From: Ulota crispa
Lineage: Eukaryota; Streptophyta; Bryopsida; Orthotrichales; Orthotrichaceae
Reading direction: 5' to 3'
NCBI GenBank assembly: GCA_963920765.1
Contig: OY987250.1
Location: 11,586,409 to 11,650,408, forward strand
Length of the DNA stretch: 64,000 nt
The notes under the pieces were generated by a model. The model was not told the DNA's origin. It ran no database searches and saw only the letters and a program-made list of their open reading frames with translations. Position numbers and translations under genes: made by a program. Numbering within the stretch: position 1 is the first letter of the stretch; each line of letters begins with the position of its first letter. Shown in pieces: positions 11,170 to 23,431 of this stretch.

Positions 11170-12560
11170 AAGCCTTACATACACGTTGTTGGGTAGAGAG
11201 AAGCGCGCTTTGAGAATACGCGGAATATTTAGCTGCAATTTAGTGTAGTCACACTGTTCAATCTTGAGTTCCAAATAAAAGTTTTAGATAACACCTGCTC
11301 TTCAGAATAACCTCCAACTATTAGAGACTCTTTATAAAATTTCTAGAGACAATGTTCTCTCTAGAATGGGTACGGTTGTCTACTGTAAATTCTAGATGGA
11401 AATTTTAAAGACAATGTGCTCTCTAGAATGGGCACGGTCATTTACTGCAAATTTTAGATGAAAATTCTAGAGATAATGTTCTCTTTAGAATGGATACAAT
11501 CAACTACAAACTCTAGATGAAAATCTTAGAAATAACATTGTCTTCTGATTGGGCGCGGTTGTTTACTTCAACCAAAACCTCTAAATTTCACTTCAAACTA
11601 TACTACTACCCAAAATTGAAAGGAAACAAAGTGAGATTTCTTCTCTCTTATGCAAACCAACCATTGCCTCTTTGAAGCCCTATAACTTTTGTGCTATAGT
11701 TTCAAAATATAAGTGTGAGAGCACTTCGGAAAACTGACACTATCAAATACAACATACAAAAAAATCACTAAAAACTAAGACTCTATCCAAAAGTTATAGC
11801 AAATAAAAGTTTAGATATTTTATTTGGAAAAAAAAACATCCAACATCTCAACTTCTACAAATCATAATTCTCTCAAAAATCCTCTAAATGACTTAAGTGA
11901 TAACAATTTGAAAAGCTGATTCAACAAACTATCACTTATAATATTTTCAAAAAAAAATTGATACTACCCAAAAATTATGGCTCATAAAAGTTATGGCATT
12001 TTTATTGTAAAAAGACAACCTATTTCCTAACTTTCACTCAACATAACTTCCTCAATAATCTTTCAAATAACATGAGTAAAAACAATTTGAAGAGACAATC
12101 TTATGAACTATCACTCCTACAAATTTCAAAAAAAACATTAACTTGACAAGAAGTTATGACTCTTCAAAAGTTACTGTCTCCCTTTCATCAAAGATATGCA
12201 ACCTCCAAGCTTTTGCTCCTCTATATCTTCTTCCTCAAAACTCTAATTTTCAAATTTGATAGTTTTTTAGAAAACTAATACAATGATCTTCACTTTCTAA
12301 AAAACTTGTAGCAAACTAACAAGCTGTCTAGTTTTTATAGTTGATCAAAATCTCTATTCCTTTACATGGGTGGTAGCACACCTTCTCTACGCAAACAAGC
12401 ACAACTTTTAAATGCTAACTCCAAATCAAGCAAACATAGAATTTTTGGAAATTTCACACAAAGATACACAAGTACAACAAATTTTTCTTTAAAATTCAAT
12501 ATACACAATGAGTTATGGCTCCTGCCACATTTGGATTTCTTTCTCTAATTCTCTATTACA
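11170..12560. repeat. Unclassified dispersed repeat, copy 1, with an internal ~60-bp array
   Basis: This block is homologous, in the same orientation, to 48350-49610. Both start with a run of about 60-bp units (here about four, 11300-11560, each containing a form of CTCTAGAATGGG or a variant and TCTAGATG), followed by a shared AT-rich tract with repeated AACTTTTG and CCAACCTCCAAGC motifs. There are no long frames, no clear terminal repeats and no poly-A tail, so its class is unresolved. Confidence 0.6.
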
Positions 12561-13759
12561 TTCCAAAGGGTTTGAAAACTTCCTAAGATGCTTTAAGCAC
12601 ATGGGTCAGTCCATATTCATTTCACATGAATGGCTGCTATTCTCATTGAACCTCCATAACTTACCTTTATCCTTATCTTGAGATTATTTCACTTCAAATT
12701 TTAGATCAAAGGTAAACTACCTTATAATTTCTCTCAAACTACTTTTTCCAAAGATGTCTACCTCATTTCTTTTCATATTTTTAATAAAAATTAGATATAA
12801 AATAAATATCATCGTAAGGTGGCCACGTGCCTTCTTGAACATACAAAAGCGTTGAAAATTTTTCTCCAATCGTCAAGCCATGGACTTGTTGGGTTGGAGA
12901 AGCAGTGATTTTTAGCCGCCGCTTTTACTTTAGCTCTTTGTTTATTGAAATTCAAACCAAACTAGATATTAAACGTATATCTATATAATGGAGGCATCTC
13001 CATGAGAGCAACATTTATATGTGAAATTTAATATTTTGACCAAAAATCTAAGCTTATAGCTTATTGTTCATAGATTTCAGCTAGCAATTTAACATTCTCT
13101 AACTCCTACAAATGGGACTTGGGACATAGTGTGAACAACCTATTAGTCTAGCACAATTGCTCTTAACTTTTCTATTAGGAATGTGATAGTTTAACCCATA
13201 ATGGACCAAGCCATTTGTGAAAGTCCTTGAAAACTACCACTTTTGCAGAATTAGTAGAAATATAGGAAAAAAACGTTTTTTGGAAATCCAACTATAGGAA
13301 CTTATCCTAGACTATTGGAGGTACTTGCGGGAATTTTTTTAGCTCATTCTAAATGTACTAGAATGAGATATTGACATTTGGAGTGCAAGATTATTTTTTT
13401 AACATGCTACCTAAAAAATTCAAAAGCCTTTGACCGCTCCAATATCAAAAAATTGCTCTAAGCAAAATTCAAATTTATATTTCCCATGTAGGAGACCAAG
13501 TTAGGTAAGTGTGGGAGAATTTTCAAATGAGTTGGAGGTGTAAATCATGCTTTGTAAAATCCAACAATGTTGGATGGTCATGAAATTTGCATATACATCA
13601 GGTAAAATTGAAGGATTTATGTAAAATTCAGAAACTTAAGTCACATTGATCTAAATAGCAAAAACCAAGAATTCTTAGTCTACTGCAACTTGGGGAAAAA
13701 AAAGTAAAAAAAAAAGATTAAAACGCCAAATTTTACAAGGGGCAAAAGGAATAGAGGCT
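12561..13759. other. Intergenic, no gene seen
   Basis: AT-rich. Near 13108-13135 the sequence resembles the right end of the Tourist-like elements (GGGACTTGGGACATAGTG...), without a detectable left partner. Otherwise nothing could be supported. Confidence 0.4.
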
Positions 13760-14140
13760 TAGGAGTTCCATATTTGCTTGCAAACTAAAACTTCTCACCC
13801 ATCAATCAAAATTAAATAATTCAAAACTTCCCACTCATATAAAAATCTAATAACCAATTCTAGATTTTTATTTTTTTAAAATGCAATTTTTAAAGTAGGT
13901 CTTTGGCCTGCCCAAACTCCGTGCCCTCCCCATGTTTAGAAATTCATGCATAACTTCTTGCTAAATAGTTGGAATGAAGAAAAAATTAGATGTGTACATA
14001 CATTTTTGAATCCTCCACCACTATCAAAAGTTTCAAAAATTTATAAAAACTGGTTTGGTCATAGGTACATGCACAAGGCCCATTTGTCCCCTTGAGGAGA
14101 CAGTTGATCTTTTGGGGGCTAACATAAAAGATCCTAGTGG
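13760..14140. repeat. Single arm of the 9231-10208 foldback family
   Basis: The tract is similar to 9820-10208, including ATTCATGCATAACTTCTT and CCCATTTGTC. Its right end, inverted, reads CACTAGGATCTTTTATG, again a CACTA terminus. The opposite arm was not found, so this copy appears truncated or deleted. Confidence 0.55.
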
Positions 14141-14279
14141 TCTATGAAGCATTCTGGAGATTACTGGAATTCAGGTTAATTCTGGTTTGAAATACTAGCA
14201 TAGGAGAAGGTGTGATAACAAGGTCATTTGACCCTTATCATAGTTGGTTGTACTATGTTAATACGTACCTTGTAAACGT

Positions 14280-14420
14280 TTAGGTTTAAACCAGGGTTTA
14301 ATTTTTCTGGCAAACAAGTACTTCTTTGTCCCCTCCATATAGGAGAATATCCGAAGAGAAGCAATTTGAGTGATAGAAACCTGTTAGAATTCACCAGTGA
14401 TTTAAACCCTGGTTTGAACT
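14280..14420. repeat. Short inverted repeat pair
   Basis: TTTAAACCAGGGTTTAA near 14284 is matched in inverse near 14400 (TTTAAACCCTGGTTTGAA), enclosing about 100 bp. This may be a small MITE, but no target duplication was recognised. Confidence 0.4.
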
Positions 14421-15404
14421 CATGACCACCTCAATATACTTAATCAAAATCAAATTAATGTTACTAGTGTTTTGTTTTTGTTTTTTATCTCTTGTCATTT
14501 GTTGAGGAGGCATTCTAAAATGCATACAAATAAGAGAAAAGAGGATAAAATAATCCATGATTGTATGTACAATCATCCGTAAAATTAACTATTATTAGTG
14601 ACTTTCATCCAACTTTGAGTGTATCTTGTGCTTCTTTCTCGGTTTCTTTGAGAAGATGTGGCAGTTGCATCTAATTTTTTGCCCAATTATTTAACTATTG
14701 AGATAGCCCATGGCAAAATGAAATATGAGTCAAACAAAATTTATCCAAAAAAAAGTTTGCAAATATATATTCAACCATTCAAGTGTTTCAGTTGAGTTGA
14801 GGCCAAACCATTCCACATTTTGACTCCCAAGCTTTGAGAGTTGGCACCGTACAACTCTAAAAACAACTAGGAGCTTCACTTCTGTAGGGCCAATTTGGTT
14901 GTTTGAGGTTCAATTTTGTAACTTATTATTGTTGACATTGCCATAAATAAATCTAAGCATGCCTTTGCTTACCCTTACAAGTTTTTTGCAGGCGCAAGAT
15001 TCCATTTCTTCATGCCCCAATTTTCTTGCGGCTTGGCACAAGTTTCTTGAGCAACCATTGTCCACATCAGTCTTGTCCTACATTTAAATTACAGAGTACT
15101 TTAATCCCTAAGGCTAAGAGTGCAAGATGAGTAACATATAAAACTAGAGCTTTTGATGCAAAATGAATTTTATTCTAAGAAGGTTCCAAACATAAGATTT
15201 TAATTTTTTACCGGTCCTTTTTTCTCACAAATCTACATGGAATAATTTAATTAGAGTTATGCACAAAAACCACATAGCATCCAATGATTAAATTAGTAAC
15301 ATAATTGAAGAACAAACAAAATGTTGCTTTCTACGCATAGTTGGATGAATTTCATCAGTTCTGCACAACTCCTACCATAAGCGTTTGAAGCCATTCATTT
15401 GTCC
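14421..15404. other. Intergenic, downstream of the 15405-15665 exon
   Basis: No open frame above 61 codons and no repeat family were recognised. Part of it would be the 3' untranslated region of the minus-strand exon that ends at 15405. Confidence 0.4.
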
Positions 15405-15665
15405 TCATTTTTTAGCGTTGCCACTCATAGAGTTAAAACAATGTTCACGAGACAGTAGTTCACAAGGACGGATACCCTTTTCTTTTGGAGTGTCAAAATG
15501 GCACCTTCTAGATACATTTTTGGGTTTTCCACGTGAAACTTTCAAGATTTTTGGGTGTCTTAGACGCCCTATAACACTGAAACCAGTGTCAAGTTTGTGC
15601 TCTACCGGAGGTGTACCTGTAAGTAGTTGTGTTGTCCGAAGGAAATCTTTTGCAGAAAACTTATT
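15405..15665 (-). CDS. Likely terminal exon of an unrecognised basic protein
   Basis: The minus strand has a pyrimidine-rich acceptor (TTTTTAG) at 15666 followed by 86 open codons and a TGA at 15405-15407. The frame has no ATG at its start, so it must be a spliced exon or a relic. The peptide is strongly protein-like and basic: it begins NKFSAKDFLRTTQLL, continues with TPPVEHKLDTGFSVIGRL and ends SREHCFNSMSGNAKK, with several K/R clusters between. I do not recognise the family. An upstream exon could lie in 15747-15823 (phase would fit a donor at GTGAGT near 15738) but is not convincing. The permease gene ends only 349 bp upstream on the same strand, so the rest of this gene has little room unless it is nested or lost. 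Confidence 0.4.
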   Translation of the reverse strand, partial: NKFSAKDFLRTTQLLTGTPPVEHKLDTGFSVIGRLRHPKILKVSRGKPKNVSRRCHFDTPKEKGIRPCELLSREHCFNSMSGNAKK

Positions 15666-16013
15666 CTAAAAACAAAAATTCTGATTACTTCGCAAAACTA
15701 TTCAAATCATCCATCTCCCATAAACAACACTCACATGAATGCAAATGCAAATAGAGAAATACAATCGTGAGTACAAAACGCCTTCTTTCAACAAGCTCTT
15801 CTCTTGAAAATCAAACCCAGCTTTAAAAAGGCCAACTTGAACTGTACCTATGATTCTTGTACAAGAACCTCACTTGTCACTACCAAGCTATCAATGGAAA
15901 AGCATTAACCTTAAGTTTGTCTTCCAACTAGATTCTATACCAAATTGCAACGTAAACTTCTGCAAATACGACCATTTACTCCTATGGAAACATGTTTTCT
16001 ATAAAATGAAATT

Positions 16014-19000
16014 TTATAATGGATGGAGTGATGTAAGAGGAGGTCCTTTGAACCAATAGCGAGCACTGAGAAGCCAGGAAGCCATAATCAACACAAAGAG
16101 ACCTCCAATGGCAACAGGAGTGTAATTCAATGTGGTTGAAATCACGGGGTACACCACAGGCAAGCAAAACAGTACGGTGATGAAGCCCACCCATGTGACC
16201 GACACCCACCCCACAACCAGGCTATACCGGCCCAGGTTAAACGGCCCAGGCCTGAAGGATTTGCGACCAACTGTGAGCTTAAAGATGGTGGGAAGTGCAT
16301 AAGAAATGTACAGTCCAGTTGTGGCAATCGACACCATGGCTTGAAATGCCACCAAGCTCTCAAGTGACTGCACATATTCACATCAAAACCCAACAAATAA
16401 ATAAATAAATAAATAACTTGTAAGCATTTTATTTTATTTTATTTTATATTTTTCGACTTCACTAAGCTCTTGTGCTAATAGCCTCAGTTTGTCATTTAAT
16501 TGTGAAAGTTAGTTGCACCAAAATGTGGCAAAGATTTCATCGTTTTCTAAGAAACCAGCTTTGACTGGATTTGAATGTTTAGAGCTGTTTTTGAGAAAGG
16601 GTGAACCGGAATGTATATAGGTTAGCAAATGTGGATGATGTGTTATAAACATACCGTGAGTGCCATGCAAAATGCAATGAAGGCTGACAACCACACAGCG
16701 TACAGTGGCACTTCAGATCGATTCACCTTCACCCAATACCTCGAGAACGGTACTGCGCCGTCCCTAGAAAAGGCATATAACATTCTACAACAACGTAAAG
16801 ATTGATCATTAGAGAAGGTTTTTATCTCAAAGTTTCAAAATCCTAACCCAAAGTCAAAGTTTGATGTTTAGTGGAACTTTTTGTCTATCTGACAAAGTTT
16901 TGTCTATCTAATAAAGTTAGTCAACTACACCTTTGACCTTCACAAAAGCTACTTAAAAAACGTAGATGCACCAAGGCCTCCACTTAAGCATTTCTCACCA
17001 GTCATGCATTCTTTGTTTTTTTAAATGGAGGATTGTGTCTAGGTAAGTATTAAGTTTAGGATTTTAAGTTTTTTGACATAAACTTGATTGCCTGTCTCAT
17101 ACAACGCTTAAGTTGACGACAAAGCTGAGATGATGTGTGTTAGATGACAACATTAGCAGTGTAGAGTATCTTATGCTGACCCAATGAGATAACATGACAG
17201 GTGCAATTGTCCTTTAACAGAAACTGGTCTCTCAAAGGGAAAAATGCTCAACAAATTGTGCACCAAAACAGAGGTAAAAATGTACCTCGAATTGCTAGTG
17301 ATGCAGCTCACGCCGCACAAGAAAACAGCAACAGCGACGATACCGAGGCACACAATGCCACCGGTCCCGCTACCGTAACGAGTTTTGAACACATCATAGA
17401 AGATTTGGGCAATAGCATAGCCTCCAGCATCATTTGCCGGGTCAAGTAGCGATGTCGGGTCCACCACTACGAATGCCAGACCCAAGATGTACGCCCATCC
17501 AACAACGATCGCGGTGACGATTGCCGTTAAGATTCCATATGCTCCGTTCGTGTCTGAGGATTTCGTCTCTTCCGACTGCCATCAAACCAAAAAAAACCGT
17601 ACATGAGTTCCCATAAATTAAAGAGAAAATTTCATGGATACCCCTGAAGTTTGCAATATTTACATAGATAAGGTAAGAGCGAGGCTCTAATTCGGTGTGG
17701 GATCTAAAATGGTGCACCTTCTCAAATGTACTTCGTTTGTATATGTTGTTTTTCATAGCCCTTCAATAATGTATGGGTACTGTACATTTGAGGAGGTGCA
17801 CCATTTTAGAGCCCTATGGCCTTTCCACTTTGAAATTTCATAATTAATTTCACAAAGCTCCAAAAAATATGAAACAACATGGGTTAGATGCCAATTCCTC
17901 TTGTCTTTCAAGGAAATTTTTCTGAAAAGTATTTCAAGAAGTTTCATCTCCCCAAAATGTAGTTTCAGCCCTTAGATGCTCCATTTATAAGCCTCCTTCC
18001 TTACCCCTACTTTTTCAGAAATTACACATATACCCTTGGACCATAATTTTTGGGCATTTGTTTGTTGTGCTTGTACTTCCTTCATGATCCATGTTGAAGA
18101 AGGGAATGTAATGAAACAGAAAAAGAAGCAACGTGCGCACAAAGAAAGAAGGGAAGTGGCATGCACAACAAAACAAACGCCTTTTGGTCCAAGGGCATTT
18201 GTGCAATTTCTGAAAAAGCAAGGATATCTATGTAAATATTGCAGGTATCCATGAAATTCTCCCTTAAAAAATCCAGGCTCATGGCTCACAACTCATGATC
18301 CTTGTCTGCTCATGGTATAACATTCCCATATAATAACAGCTCGTCACACGAATTATCTCAGGTTCTAACAGCAAGGATTTGCACACAAGTGAGTTTCAGG
18401 GAGGCAGAAAGTTGTGTACCATGTGAGCGGAGGCGTCGTATGCCGAAAGGTTGTATTGGCTCATGAGCAGACCCAAGAAAAAAATGTAGCCATTGTTGTG
18501 GATTCCAACATCAGGTTTGTGGAATGCGGTGAACGCTGAGGTTACCGACTGCCGTTGTGTGGCTACTGCCGGGATGAGAACAATCAGCAAAATCACCCCT
18601 GTTGAGCATTTCCACCACTACTTCCATTTAGTACTTTTGATAAGGAAATTAGTTCGTATAGTAAATCATTGGGAATATTCTCTTGAAAATACTAGACTGC
18701 TGGTTTAAATACCTACGCATTGTGCAAAGAAAAGATCATATCAAAAGACAACCTCATATTCAGTAAAATGGGAGTTTTCCATTGAAATGAGATGTAATGT
18801 AAAGGAAAGTCGATCAATTCAACTCAATTTGAGCTGAATTGACATAAAACCTTTCAAATTTTACTTAAAATAAGAAGGCTTTAGTGTTTTACTGCAATTT
18901 AGGTCGACCAACCTACATTGCAATAAAACCTTTCAAAATTAATCTGAAATTGAAAAGTTTTATGTCTCCTTTGATTATTTTGGGAGGTGTCCAATCTCCC

Positions 19001-21568
19001 ATTTTACTGAATATGAGGTTAGACACGTGATATTTTCCAAAACTCAAACTATCATGCGGTAGTGGAGGATGGAATGGTATAGCATCTCTTCCTACGTGAC
19101 ACATGGAAACCTTTGGCTTCACAAAACAAGCATTTTTCTCATACAAACAAACTCCCATTTTCACATGAACGAACACTTTTTTCCTTTTCAAAAGTATCCC
19201 ATTCTCATATGCAACCTTTCAGGTTCAAAGACAAACAATTTTTTTCCATGCAAACTAAACCTGTGGCACATGAAAGCTTAGGCTTTGCATCAAAAAGACA
19301 CCTCATTTTTTCTGCATATACATAGATTTAGGTAGTATTAGGAAAAAAGGCTTAGTACCAGCAACGTTCCATGCGGCAGCAAAGATAGTGATGTAGGACA
19401 ACCATGTGATGTTCAAGCTGTTGAGTAGCGCGTGAGTAAACAAGATGCCCCCGTGAATTGCTATTAGAACGTACTTGCCTGCACGATATCCACCTCCGTT
19501 GGTGCCACCTGTCGCAAGGAGAATCATGACTTGTAACAGTTGAGCCAAGGAGAACTCCACGGCGCACGTTGTGGCCCACTACAAAAAGTTCACGGTCACA
19601 AAATCAATGCACAACTCTGGTACCATTGGTGTTAAATTTCAACTTGACAATTGAGACATGGCTAATCAAAATTACTATCAGGTTTTTTTAGATTTTTGCA
19701 TAGGAAGGTCATTTCTTGTGGAAAGTGAAAGTGGAATCTCCACGTGGAGAAGACCAAGGATTTGACCCGCCATAGACAATTTAGCTCAATATAAAGTTTT
19801 GAATACAAAACAACTCAAACCTTTTAGCAACATCATCGACCCTACACCAAATAGTGCATTTAGGTTGCCCCTTACCTAATATCTTAACACTTCAAACTAT
19901 TTAAATATTTACCAAGACTACATTAACTTTTGTCAATAATTCCTGTGATAAACATTGGAGGAAGCAAGCAGAGGTTGGGCGCAACAACAAGCATCAAAAC
20001 CAAGGAAGCTGGAACTTTACATAAAACCAGGAATTACAGTAACATAAAGAGAGTTGTATACCCCTTTAGGTGGATAAGAATAAGTCATGAGGTAACTTTG
20101 TCACGGTAAGGCAACCTAAGGCAACCTAAATGCAGTATTTGGTATAAGAGTAATGAGTTGTGGAGGTCCTCACCTGGCCAACAACGTTGAACCTGCACGT
20201 TGCAACCCACACATGCAGCTTGTTAGAAAGCAAAGGGGGTCTTCAACGTACATACCTTGCACTTTTTCATATTATAATAGGTCACGTGTAAATGATTCAA
20301 TGCGTGGATATTATACTATTAGTTTTCAAGATTCCTTTCACAGTTCAGAATGCTAATATACGACGCAGCTACAGAATAGAAAGCACCTTGGTTATATTAA
20401 AAGCACCTTTCACTTGGGCTTTTATGACTTTTGCATTGAGCCGTTGCAAGAATATATCAAAAGTATTCATATTTTACAGTTGATACTGAAAGAAGAAAAG
20501 TTGCTTTGGTCAAATAAGAATATAATATTTTCTTGAAGAAAATTGCATTGGAGTTTGGGTCTAGAAAGGAAAAGACAAGATGGTACCAGCCAGTTAGCCA
20601 CGACGCAAAAGGACCCCACTCAGGTCCAGCCAACTGGGAGCTCCAATAGTAAAGTCCACCAGATGTGGGAAAAGCAGAGCAAATCTCTGCCATGGCCAAG
20701 CCCACAAGCAGGGTGAACGAGCCCACTAGCAACCAGCCATAAACCATGGAGACTGTTCCTCCATATGTGAGTCCAGTGTTGAACAACGTCGTCACGCCTG
20801 TGAGAATAGAAATGATGGCGAAGGAGAATGCAAAGTTCGAAAACAATCTGCATCCACAGTCAAAAAAATCAGGAACATTCATAATCACATCTTCAATTTT
20901 ACGTGTAAACACTATCAAAAAAACGTGCATAAACAACTACAAATGCGTACAAATGCGTACTGTCGTTATGAAATACCCCCTCTGTCTCTCTAAAAAGCTT
21001 CAAATCAGATACATTTCTTGTACCACTAAAAAGCTCTCTTTTGCTGATTTTAAACTTTAAACGTTGAGAAAGCGTTTGCCATGTTCAATGATCTCATGAG
21101 GCATGTTAAGCAATTAGAGAGCATTCCTGTCCTAGCAAGCTTAGCCTTGCCCATATAAGGTACCATCAATCTTTAAATCATCAGTAATGAGGAACTAACA
21201 ACATGCACAAATATTGTACTTTTTTGCATGAAATTTGGGTGCCCAAAAGGCAACATCAAAGCTGGGAATTTTGCATACAGGTATAATGATTTTAGAATGC
21301 ATGTGTTACTAGCACAAAGACTAAAAACACAGTTAATCCTTTGCAAGGAAGCTCTTTGAACGTCTTTAGAGGGACAGAGGGAGTAGTTGTTTAGGACACG
21401 TTTTTCTACACTCTCTCTCAAAAGCAGTGTTTTTTGGGAGAAGCTATGGAAGCAAGCATTGACGTACGAGAGATCACGCTTGAGTTCCTGCTTGTATCCA
21501 AGCTCATTCAAACGCTTCTCTCCGGAGTCCATGACTTGTGCATCCCTTACTCTCGCATCCACCGTCAT
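16014..21568 (-). CDS. BAT1: BAT1-type amino-acid permease (APC superfamily), 8 exons, 517 aa
   Basis: Exons in transcription order: 21468-21568, 20587-20847, 20174-20192, 19359-19578, 18420-18598, 17286-17575, 16655-16784, 16014-16367. They sum to 1554 bases with every junction GT-AG and every phase consistent. The N-terminus has the family motif ELGYKQELKRDLS, followed by the first membrane segment SNFAFSFAIISILTG; later hallmarks are GWLLVGSFTLLVGLAMAEI, FPTSGGLYYW, TGGTNGGG, AYDASAHM, EETKSSD.NG and ITSNSR. Length equals the Arabidopsis bidirectional amino-acid transporter BAT1 (about 516 aa). The protein should have about 12 membrane helices and move amino acids such as GABA; in Arabidopsis the homologue has been placed in plasma and mitochondrial membranes. 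Exon 3 is a 19-nt microexon encoding the FNVVGQ segment. Introns carry several MITEs. The symbol is by homology only. Confidence 0.92.
16393..16416. repeat. AAAT microsatellite
   Basis: About six copies of a four-base unit (AAAT/AATA) in the last intron of the permease gene, 26 bp upstream of the exon 8 acceptor in transcription order. Confidence 0.8.
17623..18263. mobile_element. Mutator-like MITE in a permease intron, split by a TA-type MITE
   Basis: The ends (GAGAAAATTTCATGGATACC on the left and its inverse on the right) match the long terminal repeats of the elements at 22735-23056, 24444-25001 and 60805-61116. The first arm is interrupted by the 335-bp element at 17669-18003. It lies wholly within the intron between exons 5 and 6. 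Confidence 0.7.
17669..18003. mobile_element. TA-flanked MITE nested in a Mutator-like MITE (copy T3)
   Basis: Starts TAAGGTAAGAGCGAGG, ends CCTCCTTCCTTA, and is homologous to 285-613. Compared with uninterrupted copies of the host repeat (22735, 60805), the insertion lies exactly at the TA of CATAGATACC, showing a TA target duplication for this family. Confidence 0.75.
18750..19020. mobile_element. MITE with perfect 25-bp terminal inverted repeats in a permease intron
   Basis: AACCTCATATTCAGTAAAAT begins at 18750 and the exact inverse ends at 19020, the perfect match running for 25 bases. AGAC precedes the left end and follows the right end, a possible 4-bp duplication. The two halves also share inverted copies of TAAAACCTTTCAAA. 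The identity of the ends suggests recent insertion. Superfamily unknown. Confidence 0.65.
20174..20192 (-). other. 19-nt microexon (exon 3) of the permease
   Basis: Flanked by CGTGCAG on the 5' side and GTGAGG on the 3' side in the sense strand. It supplies the bases completing a Trp codon plus codons for FNVVGQ, the segment that joins TGW of exon 2 to WATT of exon 4 as in the known family. Without it the two flanking exons are out of phase. Confidence 0.85.
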
Positions 21569-22725
21569 CTTTACCAAGTCTGTTGAAAGAACCCAAGTCA
21601 GAAATTGCATTTCAAGAGCTTTTGTAATATTTTTTAAGCACGTTCTCAACCCGTTCTATATCCGTGATCATGAGAGTGGAAACCTAACAAAACCAAGGTA
21701 GTACAGATAAAAAGTTGGCGAGGGACTAATGCTGTGAAATGCATTCAAGTTAGGCTGCAGGCATATAGCTATACTCCGTACGCGTGATCTAAGCTCACCG
21801 CTCAAAGTTTCAAAGCTTGTGGACGAGCTCTCCTCGTTCTTGCTGCAAACGACAGTGCTGCTCTATCAATGTCGCCTGCGGTATTAGTAAATCCCTGTGA
21901 GGATTGAACAATTTGATAAGCTCTTGAACTTCATTTGAAAAAAACTGCTACTTTGATCTTAACCCTAGAGATTCTCCAATTCGGCTACAGATGGATTCAA
22001 AGCACTCCAGCTCAAGGCCATGGCCGCTATTCTTTGAGCAAATCAAGACATGGCCTCTCCAAGGCAGTTTATATTGATAAGAAAACCCATACGCCATTTA
22101 CTAAAGTGGCAGCTCAAAGGACACGCAGAGCTAACAGTTTTTTTCTTTCCAGAAACGCAAGAATAAATATCTAACGCCTCATTCAAACGTAAGCTATGAA
22201 AACACTACCGATCAGAAACTCTGGAACCCATCATTACCAAACTGTAAAGCAGAAATGCGACCATTTGTGCTGCAAGTTATGACAACAAGATCGGCGCTGA
22301 CCTGAAAGAGCTTGACGATCAAGATGACCACAACGTCAAAATCCTGAGTCCTGACCTGTCGTACTTTAAGGACTCAGCTGCCTGTCGTCTGTAGTTTGTA
22401 CTAAAACAGAAGTTTTTTTTGCCAATTGCTTTGACGACATGTCTTTTTAAACTTGGAAAGTTTGTCGAGATCTTGAGATTCGTTTCGGAAATCACTGAGA
22501 CAGGATCTGAGGATGCAAGCAAGTGCAGGTGGTAAAGACGAAAGAAGATTCTTTCCTCATAAGTAATGGAACACGTGCACTACCTTTAGTACAGAAAGTG
22601 ATGAGGTATAATAGTAACAATACACTACAAACATGAATATACAGTACATGTCTTAATGCCAAGGTCTCGCTTTTACTTCCCTTCCCTGACATGATGAATC
22701 CCTGAATACTTCGTCAATATTCCCA
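21569..22725. other. 5' flank of the permease gene
   Basis: Less AT-rich than the neighbouring spacers and free of recognisable repeats, as expected for a promoter and leader. TTCAACAG about 16-23 bases upstream of the ATG could be an acceptor for a leader intron. No TATA box or other element can be assigned with confidence. Confidence 0.4.
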
Positions 22726-22734
22726 TTGATTCTA

Positions 22735-23056
22735 GGGAAAAATTCATGGATACCCCTGAAGTTTGCAATATTTAAATAGATACCTTGCTTTTTCAGAAAC
22801 TGCACAAATACCCGTGGACCGTAATTTTTAGGCATATGTTTATTGTGCTCATACTTCCTTTCATGACCAATGTTGAAGAAGGGAATATAAATGAAGCAAA
22901 AAAGAAGCAACGTGTGCACAAAGGAAGAAGGGCGTGACATGCACAACAAAATAAATGCTTGAAAATTTTAATCCAAGAGTATTTGTGTAATTTCTGAAAA
23001 AGCAATGATATCTTTGTAAATATTGCAAACTTCAAGGATATCCTTGAAATTCTCCC
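22735..23056. mobile_element. Mutator-like MITE, 322 bp
   Basis: Long terminal inverted repeats of about 80 bp, beginning GGGAAAAATTCATGGATACC. The flanks TTGATTCTA (22726-22734) and TTGATTCTC (23057-23065) are a 9-bp target duplication with one change. Long repeats with a 9-bp duplication indicate a Mutator-type (MULE) derivative. No transposase. Confidence 0.75.
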
Positions 23057-23066
23057 TTGATTCTCA

Positions 23067-23431
23067 GGGGCAGTTCACACTGTATCTCACATCCCACATT
23101 CTAAATTCACTCTTATAAATCTGATTTGTGTAGGACCAAAAGTTGGGACTTTGGATTTTCACACTACATCCAAAGTCTTGTGTCCGGGTTGCTTATATGG
23201 CAAAAACTTTTGGAAGTTTTGGCGCCAAATGAAGAGAGACTTTACTCCAAGTTTGGGTCAACCATGTTATGAAACCTAAGTTTTAACCCAAGTTTCACCA
23301 ATACTTTTGCATAGAATATTTAGAGTTTCCTTTAGTACTCTTTTTTTCCCTTAGTAATTCAGCTTAGTTGGAATATGGCATTGAGGTGGGACTTGCAAAG
23401 ATGGGAAGTGGGGCATAGTGTGAACCACCCC
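23067..23431. mobile_element. Tourist-like (PIF/Harbinger) MITE, 365 bp
   Basis: Ends GGGGCAGTTCACACT and inverse GGGGTGGTTCACACT, flanked by TCA and TAA, a diverged form of the 3-bp TAA duplication seen cleanly at 49616-50031. The body matches that element, including TTTTGGCGCCAAA. It starts only 10 bp beyond the end of the Mutator-like MITE at 22735-23056. Confidence 0.6.
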
